A stretch of 8,061 nt of DNA from an uncultured bacterium (GTDB lineage Bacteria > Patescibacteriota > Minisyncoccia > Phycocordibacterales > CAIJYI01), in contig CALMXW010000087.1 of NCBI GenBank assembly GCA_937871115.1, positions 1-8,061 of the forward strand. The letters are read 5' to 3'. Positions 1 through 4,119 of this stretch are shown piece after piece. The notes below the pieces were generated by a model. The model did not search any database. It was not told where the DNA came from and saw only the letters and a list, made by a program, of their open reading frames with translations. The first letter of the stretch is position 1. Each line of letters opens with the position of its first letter. The position numbers and the translations under genes were made by a program.

Positions 1-19
1 ATAATTAAAATACAAATAT

Positions 20-85
20 ATGGGAAAAGGAGATAATAGACAAAAGAAGGAAACAAAAAAGCCAAAGAAGCCCAAGACAAAATAG
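20..85 (+). CDS. Candidate 21-residue lysine-rich small protein
   Basis: An ATG at 20 opens 21 codons ending in TAG at 83-85. The product begins MGKGDNRQKKE and continues with repeated KKPK-type runs, so it is almost entirely charged or polar and has no hydrophobic stretch. Very short basic proteins starting M(G/A)KGD are common as uncharacterised ORFs in bacteria, which is why I list this one; that family resemblance is from memory and not proven. No clear Shine-Dalgarno precedes the ATG, and only 19 nt of upstream sequence are available. The stop codon lies inside an 8-bp inverted repeat that runs into the tpiA start, so the two genes may be cotranscribed. The function is unknown. A purine-rich untranslated leader is the main alternative. 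Confidence 0.45.
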   Translation: MGKGDNRQKKETKKPKKPKTK

Positions 86-103
86 TATCGGCTATGATAC
101 TAT
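82..103. promoter_or_regulatory. 8-bp inverted repeat at the tpiA start
   Basis: ATAGTATC (82-89) and GATACTAT (96-103) are perfect inverted arms around a 6-nt loop, GGCTAT. The right arm covers the first tpiA ATG (102-104), and the left arm covers the stop of the small upstream ORF. TATGAT (93-98) inside it resembles a -10 box, but I see no matching -35. A second AGTAT at 108-112 could compete with the left arm for ATACT (97-101). It could be an operator or an RNA hairpin hiding the start. No T-run follows, so it is not an intrinsic terminator. Confidence 0.4.
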
Positions 104-944
104 GGGGAGTATGAAAAAGACGACCGAAAAGATCTCTCCTAAAACAAAACCGCAAGTAAATTCCACAAAACCGAAGCTCATTGTCGGGAATTGGAAAATG
201 AATCCGTGGCGGATAAGCGAAGCAGACGCACTCTTTGAGTCTGCTCGCGCCCAAGCGGAAAGTCTTAAAAACACCACACTGGTCATTTGTCCGCCTGTGG
301 TGTTTTTGCAAAGTTTTTTCTGGCGACTTTCTCATTCGGGCAAGCAGGGGGGCAAGCTTCTCCTGGGGGCCCAAGATACATTCTGGGAGCTCGAAGGCGC
401 ACACACTGGGGAAATATCACCGTTCATGCTTTCTTCCGTGGGGGCAAAGTATGTTATTGTCGGACACTCAGAGCGCCGAGCCAGGGGTGATACAGCCGAG
501 GTGGTAAACAAAAAAACGCAGGTTGCATTGAAGCTCGGGTTCACGACTATCCTTTGTGTGGGTGAGGGTGCTCGTGATGAAGATGGAGACTACTATGGAT
601 TTATAAAAGACCAAATACTTGTAGCACTCGACAAAACTCCGAAGCGACTTTTGAAACAGCTGGTCATTGCGTATGAGCCACTCTGGGCAATAGGGGACAA
701 AGCTACACACCCTATTTATCCGCGCGATCTGTATGAAATGGTGATCTTTATTCGCAAGGTTCTTTCTGATTCTTTCGGGAGAAAAACTGCTGACGAAATT
801 TCTATTCTTTACGGTGGTTCGGTGGATGAAACAAATGCCGAAGGATTTCTCACCGATGGACATGCCGACGGGCTCCTTGTCGGCCGGGCGAGTCTAGACG
901 CAAAAAAGTTTAAGCAGATAACAGAAATAGCAGAAAAATTATAA
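102..944 (+). CDS. tpiA: Triosephosphate isomerase
   Basis: This cytosolic glycolytic enzyme interconverts dihydroxyacetone phosphate and glyceraldehyde 3-phosphate. The 280-residue product carries the family signatures: GNWKMN with the substrate-binding Asn and Lys (residues 29-34), GHSERR with catalytic His122, AYEPLWAIG with catalytic Glu192, and the phosphate-binding YGGSV (237-241) and GLLVGRASL (257-265). A basic, disordered-looking extension of about 24 residues precedes the barrel. The flexible loop 6 after WAIG reads DKATHP instead of the usual TGKTA-type sequence and seems about one residue shorter. The start is uncertain: ATG 102 has no Shine-Dalgarno, while in-frame ATG 111 has GGGGAG ending only one base upstream. 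The stop is 10 nt before pgk, so the two genes form a glycolytic operon. Confidence 0.96.
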   Translation: MGSMKKTTEKISPKTKPQVNSTKPKLIVGNWKMNPWRISEADALFESARAQAESLKNTTLVICPPVVFLQSFFWRLSHSGKQGGKLLLGAQDTFWELEGAHTGEISPFMLSSVGAKYVIVGHSERRARGDTAEVVNKKTQVALKLGFTTILCVGEGARDEDGDYYGFIKDQILVALDKTPKRLLKQLVIAYEPLWAIGDKATHPIYPRDLYEMVIFIRKVLSDSFGRKTADEISILYGGSVDETNAEGFLTDGHADGLLVGRASLDAKKFKQITEIAEKL

Positions 945-954
945 AAATACTCTT

Positions 955-2088
955 ATGGAACTTCCCCTCATCACCCACGAAAAAAATCTTAAAGGAAAAC
1001 GTGTTCTTCTTCGCCTCGACCTCAACGAGCCCATTGTAAAAGGAAAGGTTGCGGACGATTTTCGTATTCGCCAGTCGCTTCTCGCCATTCGGTTTCTTAA
1101 AAAATCAGGCGCCAAGACCATTATCCTAAGTCACATCGGGCGAAAACCAGAGGAAACTCTTCGCCCTGCGCTCGCTGAGCTTAAAAAATATTTTCCAAAG
1201 ATTGAGTTTGTTGAAGACTTTGAAAGTAAGGAAGCGCAGGGAAAGTTCACCGCGATGAAAGATGGGGACATTATCTTGGTAGAAAACCTACGCAAATGGA
1301 AGGGAGAAAAAGATGGAGACAAATCCTTTGCAAAGAAGCTTGCCACACTCGGCGAAATATATGTAAACGATGCCCTTGCGGTGTCTCACAGGAAAGATGC
1401 TTCTATCTTCCTCCTTCCGAAGCTTTTGCCGGCATACTTTGGTCCGCTTTTTGAAACAGAGTTGAACCACCTTTCCTACGGAATGAAAGCGCATGAAAAA
1501 TTCTTGGTCATCTTGGGCGGGGCGAAGTTTGAAACCAAAATGCCCTTAGTGAAAAAATATCTTGAGATCGCCACCAGCGTATTTGTAGGTGGTGCGCTGG
1601 CGAATACGGTATTCAAGGCGATGGGGCACGAGGTGGGGAAGTCGCTCATCGACGAAGAATATATGCACAGCAAAACGCTTTTCAAAAACAAAAAGCTCAT
1701 ACTGCCTATCGATGTTGTGGTGATAGGAGAGAACGGGAAACGTCAGGTAAAAAAGTCAGACCAAATCTCCACGGGAGACAATATCTGCGACGTGGGGCCT
1801 GAGACAGTGAAAATGCTCACCGGTCTTATTCAAAAAGAGAAGTTTGTACTGTGGAACGGCCCACTGGGCTACTACGAGGGCGGTTTTACGAAATCAACCA
1901 TTGCCACAGAGCTTTCTATTATTGAAAACAAAGTAAGTGCTGTCATCGGAGGAGGAGACACCCTTGCCGCACTGAAACACATCAAGAAGAAATCAAAAAA
2001 ACTTTTCATCTCCACGGCGGGTGGTGCAATGCTTGAGTTTCTCGCGAAGGGGACACTTCCGGGCATCGAAGCGGTAACGAAGAAGTAA
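955..2088 (+). CDS. pgk: Phosphoglycerate kinase
   Basis: This cytosolic glycolytic enzyme makes ATP and 3-phosphoglycerate from 1,3-bisphosphoglycerate and ADP. At 377 residues it is slightly shorter than typical bacterial PGK (about 390). The N-terminal substrate-binding half shows RLDLNEP (20-26), SHIGR (59-63), ENLR (110-113) and NDALAVSHR (138-146). The C-terminal nucleotide half shows GGAKFETK (188-195), NGPLGYYE (301-308), GGGDTLAAL (332-340) and STAGGAMLEFLAKGTLPG (353-370), equivalent to the usual STGGGASLE...LPG. Several positions differ from consensus (RVDxNVP to RLDLNEP, GGAKVSDK to GGAKFETK), but the key Arg, Asp, Asn and Gly residues remain. There is no Shine-Dalgarno before the ATG. 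It probably depends on readthrough or coupling from tpiA, 10 nt upstream. It converges on the HIT gene with only 29 nt between stops and no visible terminator. Confidence 0.97.
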   Translation: MELPLITHEKNLKGKRVLLRLDLNEPIVKGKVADDFRIRQSLLAIRFLKKSGAKTIILSHIGRKPEETLRPALAELKKYFPKIEFVEDFESKEAQGKFTAMKDGDIILVENLRKWKGEKDGDKSFAKKLATLGEIYVNDALAVSHRKDASIFLLPKLLPAYFGPLFETELNHLSYGMKAHEKFLVILGGAKFETKMPLVKKYLEIATSVFVGGALANTVFKAMGHEVGKSLIDEEYMHSKTLFKNKKLILPIDVVVIGENGKRQVKKSDQISTGDNICDVGPETVKMLTGLIQKEKFVLWNGPLGYYEGGFTKSTIATELSIIENKVSAVIGGGDTLAALKHIKKKSKKLFISTAGGAMLEFLAKGTLPGIEAVTKK

Positions 2089-2117
2089 AACTATTTTTGG
2101 GTTGGAGGGGGTCGGCG

Positions 2118-2480
2118 CTAGAGTTTCTCCCGTATTTTTTGCGCGTTTCCGGCAAAATCATTTTTGTCACCCACCGCCTCGTTTACGTTTGGAAAGAGCC
2201 ACACGTGCGCATGAGGAACTTCGTCGCCCATCACCTTGCTCCACACGGCTTCCGTACCGAAAGTATTTTGCATCGCCCGCGCGATTTTTTGCACAACTGC
2301 AAAGTAGTCACCAATATTTGGCACATCCCACACCCAGCGGAAATGTTTTTTCGGTATCACTTGCACATGCCCGGGCGACCGCGGGTGGATGTCGAGAAAC
2401 GCCATAAAGTCAGTATCTTCGTACACGCACTCAGAGGGTATTTCCTTGGCTATTATTTTACAAAAAAGGCAATCGGGCAT
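2118..2480 (-). CDS. HIT-family (histidine triad) nucleotide-binding protein
   Basis: This is a 120-residue small cytosolic protein of the HIT superfamily, whose members hydrolyse or transfer nucleoside monophosphates. It opens with CLFC (residues 4-7), the CxxC seen in many bacterial HIT proteins. A DIHPRSPGHVQVIPKKH segment (30-46) matches the family's DxxPxxxGHxLVIPKxH strand-loop. The C-terminal active-site motif reads PHAHVWLFP, so His90 and His92 fit the first two histidines of HxHxH, but the third is Trp94. The middle histidine, which attacks the phosphate in characterised members, is kept. The start is 4 nt after the stop of the upstream 103-residue gene, and no Shine-Dalgarno is visible, so translation is probably coupled. 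The natural substrate cannot be told from the sequence. Confidence 0.93.
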   Translation of the reverse strand: MPDCLFCKIIAKEIPSECVYEDTDFMAFLDIHPRSPGHVQVIPKKHFRWVWDVPNIGDYFAVVQKIARAMQNTFGTEAVWSKVMGDEVPHAHVWLFPNVNEAVGDKNDFAGNAQKIREKL

Positions 2481-2484
2481 GAGT

Positions 2485-2796
2485 TTATTTTACAAAAGGG
2501 AGAAGGGTGTGCTGGATATGCTCCATTTGCTTGTGGTCTAGGTGGTACAACTCTCGTTTACTTGAGAGATTTTTAATAAGGCTGTGTACCTCGCCTTCAG
2601 ACATGTGTCCTTTTGGGCTGCCAGAGCTTCGGTTGCTCATGGCAGTTTTTACATATTTTTCTATCGCACCGTAAGTACTGTTGTTGAGGGCTCGAGGGCC
2701 GTCTCTCAACTGCCGTGAGATATGCATATCCCAATCATTTTGAGATATGTGGGCACTATTACTTCGGACACTACTTAAACGAGAAACAGGGTCCAT
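2485..2796 (-). CDS. Uncharacterised 103-residue histidine-rich protein
   Basis: I do not recognise this protein. It is hydrophilic, with no signal peptide or membrane segment, and is rich in Ser, His and basic residues, with histidines spread along the chain (including HLDHKQMEHIQH near the C-terminus). The N-terminal 60 residues look disordered. The last 40 look helical (EGEVHSLIKNL, then KRELYHLDHKQMEHIQHTLL). Support for coding comes from its position: it ends 4 nt before the HIT gene on the same strand and has a TATAAT box upstream (2848-2853), consistent with a two-gene unit. The region before its ATG is AT-rich without a Shine-Dalgarno. A role linked to the HIT protein is possible, but only the adjacency suggests it. 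Confidence 0.6.
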   Translation of the reverse strand: MDPVSRLSSVRSNSAHISQNDWDMHISRQLRDGPRALNNSTYGAIEKYVKTAMSNRSSGSPKGHMSEGEVHSLIKNLSSKRELYHLDHKQMEHIQHTLLPFVK

Positions 2797-2847
2797 GAAT
2801 TTTTTATTACGCTTTAAATATGGATAGTGGTGGATAAGATACCTTAT

Positions 2848-2853
2848 ATTATA
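2848..2853 (-). promoter_or_regulatory. Putative -10 box for the hypothetical-HIT unit
   Basis: A perfect TATAAT on the minus strand lies about 50 nt upstream of the ATG at 2796, giving a predicted leader of about 45 nt. The position 17 nt further upstream is part of the T-tract of the preceding terminator, so no good -35 is visible. The terminator and this box are directly adjacent, a compact end-one-transcript, start-the-next arrangement. Confidence 0.4.
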
Positions 2854-2868
2854 TCCTCCTCAGGGAAT

Positions 2869-2905
2869 AAAAAAAAGACCCCCGTGCCAAATGTGTGGCC
2901 GGGGG
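2869..2905 (-). terminator. Intrinsic terminator reading leftward
   Basis: On the minus strand a GC-rich hairpin is followed by TC and then eight T (2876-2869). The arms are 2897-2905 and 2879-2888: six pairs (CGGGGG with CCCCCG), one bulged base (2885), then GGC with GCC, closing an 8-nt loop. Orientation is clear because the other side has no T-run. No minus-strand ORF of 60 codons or more leads into it between here and about 3660, so it should end a small noncoding RNA, a very short ORF or antisense transcription. Confidence 0.75.
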
Positions 2906-2977
2906 ATTCTATAATGGAGGTAGAGCGGGAGCGCCCTCAAAGGGGTAAAGCATCGCGCACTACCTCTTGTATACCAT
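2906..2977. repeat. Imperfect dyad with -10-like boxes at both ends
   Basis: Arms 2906-2930 and 2953-2977 match as inverted repeats at 18 of 25 positions by hand alignment. The core is GAGGTAG (2917-2923) against CTACCTC (2960-2966), followed inward by GCG/CGC and GA/TC. Each outer edge carries TATA: TATAAT (2910-2915, plus) and TATACA (2973-2968, minus). The central 22 nt contain CCCTCAAAGGG, itself a hairpin. As RNA, either strand folds into a long stem with A-A and G-G (or T-T and C-C) mismatches and an inner hairpin. Confidence 0.6.
2910..2915 (+). promoter_or_regulatory. Possible plus-strand -10 box
   Basis: A perfect TATAAT on the plus strand sits at the left edge of the dyad. A start near 2922 would give the 3135 gene a leader of roughly 210 nt containing the hairpins described here. 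No convincing -35 is seen at the right distance (about 2887-2892 reads CCAAAT). A closer alternative is TATACT at 3050-3055. Confidence 0.3.
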
Positions 2978-3049
2978 ATATTGTTTTAAAAAGCAACAAG
3001 CGTGAGCTGTGTAAAAACTACTTGCAAAAAACCTTCGAATGTTGTACTG

Positions 3050-3055
3050 TATACT
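3050..3055 (+). promoter_or_regulatory. Possible proximal -10 box for the small exported-protein gene
   Basis: TATACT matches the -10 consensus at five of six positions and would give a leader of about 70 nt for the gene at 3135. A TTGCAA at 3022-3027 is 22 nt away, too far for a standard -35. It competes with TATAAT at 2910-2915 as the promoter. Confidence 0.3.
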
Positions 3056-3111
3056 GGCACTTACTAGAGGCAAAAGCCCAGAGGTGCCGGCAGAGCTGTT
3101 CGGCCCTGCCG
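3056..3111 (+). other. Two successive leader hairpins before the 3135 gene
   Basis: The first hairpin pairs GGCAC (3056-3060) with GTGCC (3084-3088), enclosing GGC-AAAA-GCC (3069-3078). The second pairs CGGCAG (3088-3093) with CTGCCG (3106-3111), plus an inner GC/GC and a UGUUCG loop. They share base 3088, so they are adjacent or compete slightly. They end 11 nt before the GGAGG ribosome binding site. There is no T-run, so they are not a terminator. A structured 5' leader is the likely meaning. Confidence 0.4.
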
Positions 3112-3134
3112 AATGCTCTTATGGAGGTAGTTAA

Positions 3135-3320
3135 ATGAAGAAGTACCTAAACACATGGTACCTGGTGACAACGCTCGTTTTGTCTCAAGGTGTTGGATGC
3201 GCGGCGATGCCCGAGAATCCTGGAGGTAGCTCTTATCAGCAACTTTTCAGGGCTCAGGAAATGCCCCGAAACACCACTGAAATGGACCGGAATGGACGCC
3301 TCCGGATAAGACAAGCGTAA
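3135..3320 (+). CDS. Small exported or lipoprotein-like protein, 61 residues
   Basis: I do not recognise the family. The product has a lysine start (MKKY), a hydrophobic stretch (YLVTTLVLSQGVGCAA, residues 8-23) and then a hydrophilic tail of about 38 residues rich in Asn, Gln, Arg and Glu. This is a typical export signal. The GVGC could serve as a lipobox with Cys22 lipidated, but position -3 is Gly rather than Leu, so a plain signal peptide is equally possible. Translation support is strong: GGAGG (3123-3127) sits 7 nt before ATG 3135, one of the best ribosome binding sites in the window. A strong plus-strand terminator begins 14 nt after the stop. The gene therefore seems to be a stand-alone unit with a structured leader. 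Confidence 0.6.
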   Translation: MKKYLNTWYLVTTLVLSQGVGCAAMPENPGGSSYQQLFRAQEMPRNTTEMDRNGRLRIRQA

Positions 3321-3333
3321 TAATCGCTCCTTG

Positions 3334-3380
3334 CGGGCCCCCCGAATCTTCTTAAGGGAAACGGGTGGCCCGTTTTTTTT
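3334..3380 (+). terminator. Strong intrinsic terminator after the small exported-protein gene
   Basis: Arms 3334-3344 and 3362-3372 pair as CGGGCC/GGCCCG and CCCG/CGGG with one C-T mismatch, closing a 17-nt loop, followed directly by eight T (3373-3380). It ends the plus-strand transcript of the 3135 gene before the tRNA promoter. Confidence 0.85.
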
Positions 3381-3388
3381 ATTACGGT

Positions 3389-3417
3389 TTGTCTATTGGC
3401 TAAAAATCTGATACCAT
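3389..3417 (+). promoter_or_regulatory. Putative promoter of the tRNA-DUF192-alr unit
   Basis: TTGTCT (3389-3394), a 17-nt spacer and TACCAT (3412-3417) match the housekeeping-sigma pattern at four of six bases in each box. The predicted start is near 3424, about 16 nt before tRNA-Gly. It lies directly after the T8 terminator and is the only reasonable promoter before the tRNAs. Confidence 0.5.
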
Positions 3418-3439
3418 CGCTGTACTACCACTTGTCGTT

Positions 3440-3510
3440 GCGGGTATAATTTAATGGTAGAATGGCACTCTTCCAAAGTGCATATGGGAGTTCGATTCTC
3501 CCTACCCGCA
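3440..3510 (+). tRNA. tRNA-Gly (anticodon TCC)
   Basis: This 71-nt cloverleaf has acceptor stem GCGGGTA/TACCCGC, a D arm with loop AATGGTA, and anticodon stem GCACT/AGTGC with loop CTTCCAA (anticodon TCC at 3472-3474). It has a 4-nt variable loop and T arm GGGAG-TTCGATT-CTCCC. The discriminator is A3510. CCA is not encoded, so it must be added after transcription. It is followed 20 nt later by tRNA-Leu and is probably cotranscribed with it. Confidence 0.97.
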
Positions 3511-3529
3511 CAGAATTAACAGTCATATT

Positions 3530-3611
3530 GGGCGTGTGGCGGAATTGGTATACGCGTGCGTCTCAGAAGCGCATGGGGCAACCCTTGGAGGTTCGAGTCC
3601 TCTCGCGCCCA
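3530..3611 (+). tRNA. tRNA-Leu (anticodon CAG)
   Basis: This 82-nt class II tRNA has acceptor GGGCGTG/CGCGCCC (one G-T pair) and anticodon stem TGCGT/GCGCA with loop CTCAGAA (anticodon CAG at 3564-3566). Its variable arm is GGGG-CAA-CCCT and its T arm is GGAGG-TTCGAGT-CCTCT. The long variable arm and anticodon give leucine. CCA is not encoded. The 3' end lies only 7 nt before the ATG of the DUF192 gene, so 3' processing of the tRNA would also define the mRNA 5' end. Confidence 0.97.
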
Positions 3612-3618
3612 CAAATGT

Positions 3619-4119
3619 ATGTCGCAAACAGCTAAAAGAATTTCTATCACCCTTTTTCTTGTCACCCTTCTTGGTGGACTGTGTCTTTATGTCTCTTCCG
3701 TTCCAAAAGGTATGTTAATCTCGCAAGAAGAGTCTCCAAAAGGTATAGAAAAAGAGGTAATCGTTTCTTTTCCTTCTCGAGAAACATCAGTTTCAGTAGA
3801 GGTGGCAGACACATCAGAAAAGCGAACGCTTGGTCTCGGAGATCGGATAGCACTCCTTTCGGGGCATGGCATGTTGTTTGTTTTTGAAACGTCAGATCGG
3901 TATGGGTTTTGGATGAAAGATATGCATTTTGCTCTCGACATGATCTGGTTGGATGAAGATTTAAAAATTGTTCACATAGAGAAAAATGTTGTACCTGGGT
4001 CGTATCCGCAAATTTTTAAACCAGAGGTGCCAGCACTCTACGTTCTTGAAGTTCCCGCTGGTTTTTCAGAGGACCATGGTCTTGTTTTAGGGGACGCTGC
4101 CAGTATAGAAACAAAATGA
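3619..4119 (+). CDS. Membrane-anchored DUF192 protein
   Basis: The product has 166 residues if it starts at ATG 3619. A hydrophobic segment at residues 9-27 serves as a signal anchor, so the rest faces outward. Residues 56-163 match the DUF192 family (PF02643): EVADTSEKRTLGL, then GMLFVFE (84-90), YGFWMKDMHFALDMIWLD (95-112) and YVLEVPAG (141-148), with LGD at 157-159. The function of DUF192 is not established. The start was chosen because it keeps the hydrophobic segment and begins after the tRNA; earlier in-frame codons lie inside tRNA-Leu. No Shine-Dalgarno fits in the 7-nt gap. An out-of-frame ATG at 3615 opens a six-codon ORF (MYVANS). The stop overlaps the alr start (ATGA), suggesting coupled translation. 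Confidence 0.9.
   Translation: MSQTAKRISITLFLVTLLGGLCLYVSSVPKGMLISQEESPKGIEKEVIVSFPSRETSVSVEVADTSEKRTLGLGDRIALLSGHGMLFVFETSDRYGFWMKDMHFALDMIWLDEDLKIVHIEKNVVPGSYPQIFKPEVPALYVLEVPAGFSEDHGLVLGDAASIETK

Larger units (their letters stand above)
2869..2961 (-). ncRNA. Candidate small RNA ending at the orphan terminator
   Basis: The minus strand has TTGCTT (2996-2991), a 17-nt spacer and TATACA (2973-2968), which predict a start near 2961. About 90 nt downstream is the T8 terminator. In between are CCC/GGG hairpins (for example CCCCTTTGAGGG, 2944-2933) and no significant ORF. Hairpin, short linker and intrinsic terminator is the usual layout of a bacterial small RNA. The predicted start falls inside the outer arm of the dyad at 2906-2977, so a start slightly further upstream would give a more stable RNA. 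It would be antisense to any plus-strand leader of the 3135 gene. The evidence is layout only, and no known RNA family is recognised. Confidence 0.3.

Noticed and set aside
2089..2117. Shared terminator between pgk and HIT
   Set aside because: The 29-nt gap contains T5 and a G-run but no stable hairpin.
2097..2576. 159-codon plus-strand ORF opposite the HIT gene
   Set aside because: It is antisense to the clear HIT protein and to the end of the hypothetical gene, with no domain signature of its own.
2827..3138. 103-codon plus-strand ORF across the dyad and terminator
   Set aside because: It runs through the T8 terminator, the TATAAT box and all leader hairpins, starts at GTG without a ribosome binding site, and its product is a cysteine- and arginine-rich string with no domain-like pattern. 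Structured noncoding DNA explains the region better, although its stop does overlap the next start in ATGA.
2910..3380. tmRNA, RNase P RNA or SRP RNA in the noncoding region
   Set aside because: None of the conserved cores is present: no tRNA-like acceptor and T arm with a tag ORF, no GAGGAAAGTCC-type RNase P motif, and no SRP tetraloop domain.
3536..3718. Plus-strand ORF beginning inside tRNA-Leu, and the longer in-frame form of DUF192 starting at 3556
   Set aside because: The tRNA-Leu structure is unambiguous, so coding through it is unlikely. The DUF192 start was placed at 3619, after the tRNA.
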